A stretch of 64,000 bases of DNA from Kutzneria kofuensis. Lineage in GTDB: Bacteria; Actinomycetota; Actinomycetes; Mycobacteriales; Pseudonocardiaceae. The translations under genes were made by a program, and so were the position numbers. The notes under the pieces are model-generated. The model saw only the letters and a list, made by a program, of their open reading frames with translations, had not been told where the DNA came from and did no database searches. Positions 7,198-15,502 of this stretch are shown here, in pieces (position 1 is the stretch's first letter; every line of letters starts with the position of its first letter). The stretch is from NCBI RefSeq assembly GCF_014203355.1, contig NZ_JACHIR010000003.1, positions 62,001 to 126,000 of the forward strand, in the 5' to 3' direction.

Positions 7198-8523
7198 ATG
7201 GACGCTATCGAGGAGTACGTGGCGCGGCACGGCGACCAGCACGAGCGGGAGCTCGCCGCGTGGGTCGCCGCGCCGAGCGTCAGCGCCACCGGCGAGGGCA
7301 TGGCCGAGGCCGCCGATCACGCCCGTGACCTGCTGGTTCGTAGCGGCTTGGCGCCCCGTGTCGTCGAGACCGGGGGATGGCCGCTGGTGGTCGGGCACGG
7401 GACGGGGCCGGCGGGGAGCCCGCACGTGGTGATCTACGGCCACTACGACGTGCAACCGGCCGGGCCGCTGGCGGAGTGGGACAGCCCGCCGTTCGAGGCG
7501 GTGATCCGGGACGGCCGGATGTACGGGCGCGGGACCGGCGACAACAAGGGGCAGCATCTGGCTCAGCTACTGGCGATCAGGGCGTTGCGGGACTGCGAGG
7601 GCGGATTGCCGTGCTCGGTGACGGTGATCCTCGACGGCGAGGAGGAGATCGGCAGCCCGCACCTGGCGTCGACACTCGCCGGGATGCGGAAGGAGCTGAA
7701 CGCCGACGTCGCCCTGTACAGCGACGGCCCGGTCAACGACGGCTACGAGCCAACGGTGTCACTCGGCGTGCGCGGCGTCGTGAGCTTCGAGATTGTCGTG
7801 CGGGGCGCGGGGGCCGTCTTCCACTCCGGTAACTGGGGCAATGTGGCCCCGAATCCGGCCTGGGAACTGGTGTGGCTGCTGGGGACCATGCGCGCGCCGG
7901 ACGGCCGGGTTCTCGTCGAGGGATACGACGACGGCGTTGTCCCGCTCACCGAGGCTGAACTTGCGTGTCTGGAAGCGCTGCCGGTCAGCGCGGATGTCGG
8001 CCTTGACCGTTTTGATCTGGCGACGGGTGGAGTGAACGAGCGGTTGGCGATGCCCACGTTCTCCATCAACTCGCTGACCTGCCTGGACAACGACGAGCAT
8101 CGGACCGTCATCCCGGCTGTTGCCGTTGCCCGGTGTGACATGCGGCTGGCGTGTGGGCAGCGGACGTCCACGGTCGTCGACGCCGTCCAGAAGCATGTCG
8201 CGCGGCACCTGCCGCATGCGGAGGTCCGGTTCAAGGCGATGATGGAGCCGTCGCGCACCCTGCCCGACGCGCCGTTCGCGAAGGTCGTGCTCGACGCCGT
8301 CGGAGCGGCCGCTGGCCGGCCCGCGTTGTTCGAGCCGGCCATGGGCGGCAGCCTCCCCATCGCCGGCATCACCGACGGCCTCGGGCTGCCGTGCTACGGC
8401 ATCCAGCTCGCCAATGTGGATGAGCGCAACCATGCGCCGAACGAGAACTTCGAGCTCCGGCGGTTCCACGCCGGGATCGTGACCGCGGCGAGGGTGCTGC
8501 AGGGGATAGGCCGCAGTGAGTGA
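7198..8523 (+). CDS. M20-family dipeptidase/amidohydrolase
   Basis: The 441-residue zinc peptidase of the ArgE/DapE/carnosinase type carries metal-site residues in GHYDVQP (His82, Asp84), GTGDNKG (Asp115) and GEEEIGSP (Glu148-150). The lid/dimerisation domain fits the middle third, and a late NEN...H segment is present. It lies 15 bases after the DUF6875-like gene and ends the operon. M20 enzymes cleave dipeptides or N-acyl amino acids. Here it could release a peptide-protected intermediate or a dipeptide-like hydrazine product, which is inferred from position only. Downstream is the palindromic repeat at 8593-8702, which may also serve as terminator. Confidence 0.85.
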   Translation: MDAIEEYVARHGDQHERELAAWVAAPSVSATGEGMAEAADHARDLLVRSGLAPRVVETGGWPLVVGHGTGPAGSPHVVIYGHYDVQPAGPLAEWDSPPFEAVIRDGRMYGRGTGDNKGQHLAQLLAIRALRDCEGGLPCSVTVILDGEEEIGSPHLASTLAGMRKELNADVALYSDGPVNDGYEPTVSLGVRGVVSFEIVVRGAGAVFHSGNWGNVAPNPAWELVWLLGTMRAPDGRVLVEGYDDGVVPLTEAELACLEALPVSADVGLDRFDLATGGVNERLAMPTFSINSLTCLDNDEHRTVIPAVAVARCDMRLACGQRTSTVVDAVQKHVARHLPHAEVRFKAMMEPSRTLPDAPFAKVVLDAVGAAAGRPALFEPAMGGSLPIAGITDGLGLPCYGIQLANVDERNHAPNENFELRRFHAGIVTAARVLQGIGRSE

Positions 8524-8592
8524 GTCGCGAAATCCCGGTGGCGCCGTGCATTTTTGGTTGGTGGTGGCGGGGTTCGGGGTGTTGGGTGGACC

Positions 8593-8702
8593 GATTTTGT
8601 GTGGAGCCTCTGGACGATGGCCTACGAGGGGCAATTCCGGGGCAGGCTTCGCCTGCCCCTCGCGCGGAGAGCTTAGGCCATCGTCCACCTCCACACAAAA
8701 TC
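8593..8702. repeat. 110-bp palindromic repeat, copy 1
   Basis: The element begins GATTTTGTGTGGAG and ends CTCCACACAAAATC, with TGGACGATGGCCTA repeated in inverse near the right end and a central GGGGCAGGC-TTC-GCCTGCCCC hairpin. It is thus a long imperfect palindrome able to fold into one extended stem. The reverse complement matches the copy at 10030-10139 at 109 of 110 positions. The only difference is CGTAGG versus CGGAGG, read on the copy 2 strand. It sits in the 251-base gap between the M20 gene and the HNH gene. I see no target duplication. Confidence 0.9.
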
Positions 8703-8774
8703 GGCCCAAGTGCATTGCTGGGGGTGGTGGGTTGGCGGTTGTTGGTCGCTGTGGAATTGTCAAGGAACCGGGGG

Positions 8775-9917
8775 TCAGTATTCGAAGGGGTGGGTCGCGT
8801 AATGGCGGCCGGTCGGGGTGGTCCAGTGTGAGGTGCCGTTAGGGTCCCTGGTCACGGTGTAGTTGTCGTGTTTGCGGTGGTGGTGCCACCGGCAGAGGCC
8901 CTGGAGATTGGCGGGTTCGGTGTTGCCGGTTGGCCAGGGGGTGATGTGGTCGTATTCCTGAATGGGGCTGGCGCAACCCGGGGCAGTACAAGTCCCGCCG
9001 GCGGACACGTGGGCGAATTCCTTCATCAACGCGGTGGGGCGGTAGGTGTCGGTGGTGATGGCGGTGGCGTGGCGGTACTCGTCGAGCAGGATGCCGCGCC
9101 AGGGGCCGTGCATAGCTAGCTCCCGGGCGGCGTCGGCGGCGATGGGGCCGTAGCCGGCGAGGTGGCCGGGGTCGTTGGTCAGGCCCAGCAACGTCTCCAT
9201 CGAGAGGGTGACGAAGGTCCGCACGTTCCAGTCGCGCTTGGTCCCCCGTAGGCGGTCCAGCAGGGCATCGGAGCGTTTCTGGTCGGTGGTGCGGTCGTCG
9301 GTGGGGAGGGCTTTGGCGTCTTTGCAGAGTTGTTGGAACACGAGGTGGGCTTCGGTGGCGGGCAGGATCCAGGTCAGTTTGGCCATCCCGTCGGGGAGTG
9401 GGGCGAACTCGACCCGGCGGTCCTTGGTGGCCTTGTGGCAGCGCTGCTCGTAGCCGTCGGGGTCGGCCTGGGCGACCAGGGCGGTGGTCTTGCGGCACAG
9501 CTGGGTCCGGTTCAACCCAGCAGCGACCTCGACCAGTGCATCCTCAACCTCGGTGACCAGGTCGGGGGACAGGTGTTGGACCCGTTCCCGCACGGCGTCG
9601 AGCCGGCGGAAGTCCAACTCGCCGCGCCGCAACTGCTCGGCCAGCCGGGGCAGCGTCTCCAGGGCTTCGCTGGCTTCTTTCCGCCGGGCCACGATTTGCT
9701 CCGGTTCGGTGAGGGCCATGGCGAGTTCGGTGGGGTCCTCGGTCCGGCGTAGTGCGGCCAGTTCGACCCATTCGCAGGCGGACTTCAGTTTGCGGGCGAG
9801 GATGGACACCGTCACCAACTGGTCGGCGTCCAGTCTCGCCCATTCCACACCCATGATCAGGTCGAACAGGTCGCCACTAGGCTCCCTGGTCTCCATTTCG
9901 CGGGTGAGTTCTTCCAT
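8775..9917 (-). CDS. DUF222 / HNH endonuclease protein (13E12-repeat type)
   Basis: The 380-residue protein has an N-terminal alpha-helical DUF222 region (about 20-290) and a C-terminal HNH nuclease domain: CTAPGC (two Cys), EYDHITPW, then NLQGLCRWHHHRKH. This is the architecture of the 13E12 repeat family of mycobacteria and other actinomycetes, whose biological role is not established. The nuclease residues (His of DHI, Asn of NLQ, His of HHH) look intact. The gene is flanked by inverted copies of a 110-bp palindrome, 72 bp downstream of its stop and 112 bp upstream of its start. That suggests an element whose spread may be linked to the nuclease. Confidence 0.88.
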   Translation of the reverse strand: MEELTREMETREPSGDLFDLIMGVEWARLDADQLVTVSILARKLKSACEWVELAALRRTEDPTELAMALTEPEQIVARRKEASEALETLPRLAEQLRRGELDFRRLDAVRERVQHLSPDLVTEVEDALVEVAAGLNRTQLCRKTTALVAQADPDGYEQRCHKATKDRRVEFAPLPDGMAKLTWILPATEAHLVFQQLCKDAKALPTDDRTTDQKRSDALLDRLRGTKRDWNVRTFVTLSMETLLGLTNDPGHLAGYGPIAADAARELAMHGPWRGILLDEYRHATAITTDTYRPTALMKEFAHVSAGGTCTAPGCASPIQEYDHITPWPTGNTEPANLQGLCRWHHHRKHDNYTVTRDPNGTSHWTTPTGRHYATHPFEY

Positions 9918-10029
9918 GTGTCCAGAATACTCGCACGCATGATCGAACTCGAATCACTAATGGGTGAACCTTTTCATGCATAATTACGCCGGCTGCCACC
10001 CCACCGTCGACACCGAACACCTGAGCGTG

Positions 10030-10139
10030 GATTTTGTGTGGAGGTGGACGATGGCCTAAGCTCTCCGCGCGAGGGGCAGGCGAAGCCTGCCCCGGAATTG
10101 CCCCTCGGAGGCCATCGTCCAGAGGCTCCACACAAAATC
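10030..10139. repeat. 110-bp palindromic repeat, copy 2 (inverted relative to copy 1)
   Basis: This copy is the reverse complement of 8593-8702 with a single mismatch. The terminal inverted repeat is longer here because the flanks pair too: GCGTGGATTTTGTGTGG (10025-10041) against its complement (10128-10144). It lies in the 318-base gap between the HNH start and the molybdopterin oxidoreductase; the rest of that gap shows nothing else I can name. Near-identity of the copies implies recent duplication or ongoing gene conversion. Confidence 0.9.
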
Positions 10140-10235
10140 CACGCGACCCAACACGCGCAAACCCAACGCCATCCTCGGCCCGAAAAACCCCACCACCCTT
10201 GACAACCTGGGTCTTGTTACGAAACCCTGCTGGGT

Positions 10236-12542
10236 ATGAGCACCTGGCACAAGACCGCCTGCAGCCTCTGCTACGTCAACTGTGGCATCGAGGTGCTCAC
10301 CGACGGCCGGGCGATCATTCGCGTCCGTGGCGACCGGGACAACCCCCGCTCCCAGGGCTACCTGTGCCAGAAGGCGCAGCGGCTCACCTGGTACGGCGAC
10401 CACGACGACCGGCTCACCACCCCGCTGCGCCGCCGTCCGGACGGCACGCACGAGGCGATCAGCTGGGACACCGCCCTCACCGAGATCGCCGCCAAGCTGA
10501 AAGCCGTCAAACGAGAAGACGAGCGGGCAAACCGCCCGGGTTCGATGGCCTACGTGGGCGGTGGCGGCCAGGGCAACCACTCCGGCGGCGGCTACGGCTT
10601 CGCCCTGCGCCGCTGGATGAACTCGCCGCGCTTCTTCGGCGCCCTCTCCCAGGAGAAGACCGGTGACTTCTGGGTCAACGGCAAGATGTTCGGCGGCCAG
10701 ACCAACCACACCGCCGAGGGCATCGACGAATGCGACCTGCTGCTGGTCATCGGCTGCAACCCGTGGCTGGCCAACGGTTTCACCCGCGCCCGCAGCGCCG
10801 TCAACGACATCAGGAACGATCCCGACCGCAAGATGATCGTCATCGACCCGCGCCGGACCGAGACCGCCGACATCGCCGACGTGCACCTGCCGCTGCGCCC
10901 CGGCACCGACGCCTACCTCCTCGGCGCGATCCTCGCCCTCATCATCGAACGCGGCGGCCAGGACGCCGACTTCCTCGACGCGCACACCGAAGGCTTCGCC
11001 GAAGTAGCGGCCACTCTCGGCAAGATCCCCGTCGACGACTGGATCGCCCACGCCGAGGTCGACCGTGAAGACGTCGACCACGCCGTCGACCTGATCCTCG
11101 CCGCGAACGCGATGTCGGTCCGCGTCGAGTTGGGCATCCAGCAGGGCCGCAACTCCACGCTCAACAGCTACCTCGAAAAGCTCCTGTACCTGATCACCGG
11201 CAACTTCGGCCGGCCCGGCACGAACGCCCTGCACACCTGGCTGATGCCGCTGTGGGGCGAGTCCCGTGGCGAACGCTCGGAGATCACCGGCTTCGAGTAC
11301 ATCGGCGGCATGCTGCCGCTGAACACGCTGGCCGAGGAGATCCTCGCCGACCACCCGAACCGCGCCCGGGTGCTGTGGGTGGAGTCCTCCAACCCGGCCA
11401 ACACCGCCGCCGACACGCTGGGCATGGAGCGGGCGATCCGCGCCGCCGAACTGTCCGTCGTCATCGACATCGCCTACACCGAAACCGCCGCGTTGGCCGA
11501 CTACGTGCTTCCGGCGGCGTCGCAGCACGAGAAGTGGGAGTTCACGTTCTTCGACTTCGACTTCCCCACGAACTACTTCCACCTCCGGCCACCGCTGTTC
11601 GAGCCACTCCCGGGCACGCTCGTGGAGGCGGAGATCTACGCCCGGCTGTTCGAGGAACTCGGCGCCATGCCCGAGCAGTCCACAATGGACCAGTTGGCCG
11701 GGACGAACCGCGAGGACCTTCTCAAGGCCGCAGGCCCCGTCCTGCGGGAGAATCCGGCAATCGCCCCGATCCTGCTCTACCGCACGCTCGGCCGAACGCT
11801 GCCGGACCGCGCCGCCCCGGTGGCGATGCTCTGGCCGGGTCTCCTGGCGCTGGCCAAGCGCATGCCCGTTGCCGTGCGACGAGCGTTGGGCTCCAGCCAG
11901 GAAGGCCCGGCGCTGGCGGGGGAGTTGTTCGACCGGATCCTGAACAGCCCGAGCGGAACCGCCTTCACCACGCATGAGTACGACGAGGTCTGGCAGCTCA
12001 TGCGCCACGACCGCGTGCACCTGGCCGTGCCGGAACTCTTGTCCTGGCTGGAAAACCTTGACCCGGCCACCGACCGTCCTGACCTGGACTACCCGCTCTC
12101 GCTGATCAACGGGCAGCGTCGCCGGCACAACGCCAACCAGATCCTGCGCCCGCCGGGCTGGCGTCGCACCGACCCGGACGGCGCGCTGCACGTCCGTACC
12201 GACGACCTGAAGGCCATAGGCGCCAACGAAGGCGACTGGGTGGCGGTCGTCAGCCGCGTGGGCCGGATCGTCGTCCGGGCGGAGATCGACGACTCCCTGC
12301 GCAAGGGGCAGCTGGCGTTGCCGCACGGTTTCGGCATGGCGGTGCCGGACGGCCGCGGCGGCCGGGTCTTGAACGGCCCGAGGATCAACCTGCTCACCGA
12401 CGCGCACGACCGCGACCCCATCGCCGGCACGCCCCACCACAAGGACATGCCCGTACGCCTCGAACCCGCCACCGCCGAGGAGGCGGAGGCGGCGCAGCGG
12501 GACGCCGAACTCGTGCACGCCCTCATCTCCGCCGGCTCCTGA
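10236..12542 (+). CDS. Molybdopterin-dependent oxidoreductase (formate dehydrogenase/nitrate reductase-like)
   Basis: The 768-residue protein begins with a 4Fe-4S motif (CSLCYVNC, with a further Cys in GYLCQK at about residue 46), then the Mo-bis-MGD catalytic domain (about 55-600) and a molybdopterin dinucleotide-binding domain with HGFGMAVPDG near the C-terminus. This is the FdhF/NarB/DMSO-reductase superfamily; the substrate cannot be read from the sequence. It has no Tat signal, so it is cytoplasmic. It stands alone with no electron-transfer or maturation subunits beside it, which is common for this actinobacterial subgroup. The ATG at 10236 follows a weak ribosome site. Confidence 0.88.
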   Translation: MSTWHKTACSLCYVNCGIEVLTDGRAIIRVRGDRDNPRSQGYLCQKAQRLTWYGDHDDRLTTPLRRRPDGTHEAISWDTALTEIAAKLKAVKREDERANRPGSMAYVGGGGQGNHSGGGYGFALRRWMNSPRFFGALSQEKTGDFWVNGKMFGGQTNHTAEGIDECDLLLVIGCNPWLANGFTRARSAVNDIRNDPDRKMIVIDPRRTETADIADVHLPLRPGTDAYLLGAILALIIERGGQDADFLDAHTEGFAEVAATLGKIPVDDWIAHAEVDREDVDHAVDLILAANAMSVRVELGIQQGRNSTLNSYLEKLLYLITGNFGRPGTNALHTWLMPLWGESRGERSEITGFEYIGGMLPLNTLAEEILADHPNRARVLWVESSNPANTAADTLGMERAIRAAELSVVIDIAYTETAALADYVLPAASQHEKWEFTFFDFDFPTNYFHLRPPLFEPLPGTLVEAEIYARLFEELGAMPEQSTMDQLAGTNREDLLKAAGPVLRENPAIAPILLYRTLGRTLPDRAAPVAMLWPGLLALAKRMPVAVRRALGSSQEGPALAGELFDRILNSPSGTAFTTHEYDEVWQLMRHDRVHLAVPELLSWLENLDPATDRPDLDYPLSLINGQRRRHNANQILRPPGWRRTDPDGALHVRTDDLKAIGANEGDWVAVVSRVGRIVVRAEIDDSLRKGQLALPHGFGMAVPDGRGGRVLNGPRINLLTDAHDRDPIAGTPHHKDMPVRLEPATAEEAEAAQRDAELVHALISAGS

Positions 12543-12659
12543 GAGCGTTAGACCAGGCTCACGTCCGAGATTCGCTGCTCACGGGTGTTTCATCGAACTT
12601 GCCGCCTCGACGAACGGCTTGTCCCGGCGCATACTGGCCGCCGCATACCGGCGAGGTGA

Positions 12660-13850
12660 GTGCCAGTGCACGAGGTGCTGAGAGCAGCAGCCGGCAGCCA
12701 GGTGTTCGCGGTGACCGCCGCGCCCTACCTCCTGCTGGACCGCGACCTGCGGATCCAGGCGGCGAACCCCGCTTATCTCCGCGCGACCGCCCGCCACCCG
12801 GACGAGTTGACCGGCGCGTTCGTGTTCGACGCCTTCCCCGACAACCCGGGCGACCCCGCCGCCGACGGGGTGCGCCGGCTCGGCTCCTCGCTGGAGCGGG
12901 TGCTGCGCCACGGCGTGCCGCACGACATGGGCGTGCAGCGCTACGACATCCCCGACCCCGAGGATCCCTCGTCCTTCCGGGTGAAGGTGTGGTGCCCGGT
13001 CAACTCGCCGCTGGTGGACGGCGACGGGCGGGTCATCGGGGTGCTGCACCACGTCGAGGACATCACGACCGTGCACGACATCCTCGATCACGCCGGGAGC
13101 TTGCGGCGGCCCGGGGCGATCGTGCGGCACGCGATGCTCTCCGCTGCCCGGTACAAGCGGGCGGCGTCGCAGTCGAGCGCCAGTCAGTCCAGGCGGGACC
13201 GGCTCTGGCACCGCCTGACCCACGACGCCCGCGCGGGCCGGTGCGTCGACGCACTGTGCGCGGCCGCCGTCGAGGAGCTGCCCGGCATCGACGGCGCCGT
13301 GATCACCTTGTACAGCGGGGGATCAGTGCAGTGTCTGCTCACGGCCAGCGACCGCTGGGCCCGCCGGGTGCAGGAACTTCAGGTGATCATCGGACGGGTG
13401 CCGGCGCTGCAGGCCTTCGCCACGGGCGAGCCGGTCCTACTGCCCGACCTGGAACGCGCCGGCCACCGCTGGCCCGCGTACACCGAGGCGGCCCTCGGTC
13501 TCGGCGTGGCGGCGGTGTTCGCGTATCCGTTGCACACGGCCACATTCGCGGTTGGTGCCCTCACGCTGTACAGCCGCGGTCACGTGAGCCCGCCGGTCGA
13601 CGCGGAGGCGTTCGCTGACATCGCCACCGTGCTGGTGCTGGCCGACACCGACAACGACGTGATCGACCGGCTGGCCGCCGCCGGCGACGAGGACGACATC
13701 AACCTGGCGGTCGGCTTTCTCGCCGCCACAAGGGGAATCACCATCGAAGCCGCCAAGGCAGTGGTGAACCAGGTGGCCCACACGAGCCTTCGCCGCCCGG
13801 TCGACGTCGCCCGTGACGTGCTCGCCCGGCGGCCGGGAGTGCTCACCTAG
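12660..13850 (+). CDS. PAS-GAF sensor protein with C-terminal ANTAR-like domain
   Basis: The 396-residue protein has an N-terminal PAS-like domain (about 15-135, ending VIGVLHHVEDIT), a linker, a GAF domain (about 190-325) and a C-terminal helical ANTAR-like segment (about 340-390, LAVGFLAATRGITIEAAKAVV). ANTAR domains bind RNA hairpins and antiterminate transcription, and PAS-GAF-ANTAR is a common actinobacterial layout. The ANTAR part here is divergent, so RNA binding is uncertain. The start is GTG at 12660. It is a single gene, and the signal is unknown. Confidence 0.75.
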   Translation: MPVHEVLRAAAGSQVFAVTAAPYLLLDRDLRIQAANPAYLRATARHPDELTGAFVFDAFPDNPGDPAADGVRRLGSSLERVLRHGVPHDMGVQRYDIPDPEDPSSFRVKVWCPVNSPLVDGDGRVIGVLHHVEDITTVHDILDHAGSLRRPGAIVRHAMLSAARYKRAASQSSASQSRRDRLWHRLTHDARAGRCVDALCAAAVEELPGIDGAVITLYSGGSVQCLLTASDRWARRVQELQVIIGRVPALQAFATGEPVLLPDLERAGHRWPAYTEAALGLGVAAVFAYPLHTATFAVGALTLYSRGHVSPPVDAEAFADIATVLVLADTDNDVIDRLAAAGDEDDINLAVGFLAATRGITIEAAKAVVNQVAHTSLRRPVDVARDVLARRPGVLT

Positions 13851-13896
13851 CGGCGGGCGACGCCGGGCGCCTCGGTTCCTGGCGCTCGACGCCCAC

Positions 13897-14820
13897 CTAC
13901 AGCTGGGGCGCGATGTCGGACGCGACGACGTCCAACTGCCCGAGGTCGCTGATGTCCAGCACCTGCACGTAGAGCCGGGTGATCCCGGTGCGCTCGCGCC
14001 ACCGCCCGATCTGGTCGACGATCTGCGCGGGCGAACCGGCCAGCGGGTTCGCCGCCGGGTCGGCCGTCCGCAGCCCGAGTGCCTCCGCCCGGCTCTCGAC
14101 CTCGGCGTCGGTCTTGCCGAGGACCAGCGTGTGCGCGCAGGAGCGGACGATCTCCGCCGGGTCGCGGCCGGCGTCGACGCAGGCCTGCGCGACCCGGTCG
14201 AACTGCGTGGCCACCTCGTCGATGGGGGTGAACGGGACGTTGAACTCGGTGGCGTAGCGGGCCGCCAGCGCCGGCGTGCGGCGCGCGCCCTTGCCGCCGA
14301 CGATCACCGGGATCGGTGCGAGCGGCTTGGGCAGCGCGGGCGAGTCGGCCACCGTGTAGTGCTTGCCCTGGAAGGAGAAGGTCTGCCCGGCCGGCGTGGA
14401 CCACAGGCCGGTGATGATCTCCAGCTGCTCGGTGAGCCGGTCGAAGCGCTCGCCCAGCGGCGGGAACGGGATGCCGTACGCGGTGTGCTCGGCCTCGAAC
14501 CAGCCGGCTCCGAGGCCGAGTTCGACCCGGCCGCCGGACATCTGGTCGGCCTGCGCGACGGCGATCGCGAGCGGGCCGGGCAGCCGGAACGTGCCGGACG
14601 TGACGAGTGTGCCGAGGCGGATGCGCTCGGTCTGCACGGCCAGCGCGGACAGCGTCGTCCACGCGTCGGTCGGGCCGGGCAGCCCGTCGCCGGCCATGGC
14701 GAGATAGTGGTCGGAGCGGAAGAAGCCGTCGAACCCGGCGGCCTCGCTGGCCTTGGCGACCCGCAGCAGGTCGGCGTAGGTGGCGCCCTGCTGGGGTTCC
14801 GTGAAGATCCTCAGATCCAT
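13897..14820 (-). CDS. LLM-class F420-dependent oxidoreductase
   Basis: The 307-residue TIM-barrel protein matches the luciferase-like monooxygenase fold with hallmark segments SEAAGFDGFFRSDHY, RIRLGTLV, GRVELGLGAGWFEAEH and PIPVIVGGKG. The actinobacterial subgroup uses coenzyme F420. Its substrate is unknown. It lies downstream of, and in the same direction as, the TetR gene with a gap of nine bases, so it is probably co-transcribed with it from the 15449-15490 operator region. It may take part in the aromatic degradation encoded divergently. Confidence 0.88.
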   Translation of the reverse strand: MDLRIFTEPQQGATYADLLRVAKASEAAGFDGFFRSDHYLAMAGDGLPGPTDAWTTLSALAVQTERIRLGTLVTSGTFRLPGPLAIAVAQADQMSGGRVELGLGAGWFEAEHTAYGIPFPPLGERFDRLTEQLEIITGLWSTPAGQTFSFQGKHYTVADSPALPKPLAPIPVIVGGKGARRTPALAARYATEFNVPFTPIDEVATQFDRVAQACVDAGRDPAEIVRSCAHTLVLGKTDAEVESRAEALGLRTADPAANPLAGSPAQIVDQIGRWRERTGITRLYVQVLDISDLGQLDVVASDIAPQL

Positions 14821-14829
14821 GTCGCCATC

Positions 14830-15420
14830 CTAGGCAGACAGGTGGCGGGCGGCGTCCACGAGCACTCGCCCGTGCAGCGCGAACAATGCGCCCAGATCGA
14901 CCGAATCCCCGCCGATCTCGTGGGCCACGAAGAACCCGTCCACCGCGGCCATCGTGTACAGCGCCAGCAGTCGTACGGCCTCGTCGCCCAGCTCGGGGGC
15001 GTGTTCCCGGATCGTCGAAGCGATTCGCTCCAGCGTCGTCGCCCGCACCTGCAGGAACATCCGACGCGCGCTCGCCTCGTGGGGACGCCGCTCCAGGGCG
15101 AGCATCAGTCCCAGGCGAAGGAAGTCCGGGGTCGCGACCAGCGCCTCGCCGATCCGCACCACCAGTTCGGGGACGTCCTCACCCTCGGCGTCGAACGCCG
15201 TCAGCCACTGTTCGAAGCTGCGCTCGATGACGGCCGCGATGAGCTCGTCCTTGTCCTTGAAGTGCCAGTAGATGGAGCTCACCGGCAGCCCGCACCGGGC
15301 GCTGACCTGCGCGATGCTGGTGCCGTCGTAGCCGCGCTCGCCCGCGACCTCCGCCGCGGCGTCGAGGATCCGCCGCCGCGACTCCTCGCCGTTGGCGCGC
15401 CGCTTCCGCTCGGTGCTCAT
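14830..15420 (-). CDS. TetR-family repressor of the divergent aromatic-degradation operon
   Basis: The 196-residue protein has an N-terminal TetR HTH (about 14-60: RRILDAAAEVAGERGYDGTS...SSIYWHFKDKDEL) and a helical ligand-binding C-terminal domain. A good ribosome site AAGGAGG precedes the ATG. It is divergent from the flavin hydroxylase gene, with a 42-bp imperfect palindrome in the 82-bp space between, which is the expected autoregulatory operator. Confidence 0.9.
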   Translation of the reverse strand: MSTERKRRANGEESRRRILDAAAEVAGERGYDGTSIAQVSARCGLPVSSIYWHFKDKDELIAAVIERSFEQWLTAFDAEGEDVPELVVRIGEALVATPDFLRLGLMLALERRPHEASARRMFLQVRATTLERIASTIREHAPELGDEAVRLLALYTMAAVDGFFVAHEIGGDSVDLGALFALHGRVLVDAARHLSA

Positions 15421-15448
15421 CCGCCCACCTCCTTGACAACCCAGCTTA

Positions 15449-15490
15449 CTGTAGCGACCATTCCAGTAATTACTGGAGTGATCGCTACAG
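15449..15490. promoter_or_regulatory. 42-bp palindromic TetR operator
   Basis: The symmetrical site starts CTGTAGCGA and ends TCGCTACAG around a perfect 16-bp core, TCCAGTAATTACTGGA (15462-15477). Only two base pairs break the symmetry. It lies between divergent TetR and hydroxylase genes and would overlap both promoters. It is unusually AT-rich for this genome. Confidence 0.8.
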
Positions 15491-15502
15491 GAACGAGGTC
15501 CG

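Noticed and set aside
8593-10139. Classical insertion sequence around the HNH gene
   Set aside because: No transposase, no DDE or HUH motifs and no target duplication were seen; the flanking repeats are themselves palindromes, so I describe them as a repeat pair instead.
10056-12518. 820-codon open frame opposite the molybdopterin oxidoreductase
   Set aside because: It is an antisense shadow of a well-conserved gene with low-complexity R/G/V/A/D composition, typical of high-GC sequence; no family motif is seen.
12579-13223. 214-codon minus-strand frame opposite the PAS-GAF gene
   Set aside because: No motif; the PAS and GAF segments on the plus strand explain the region.
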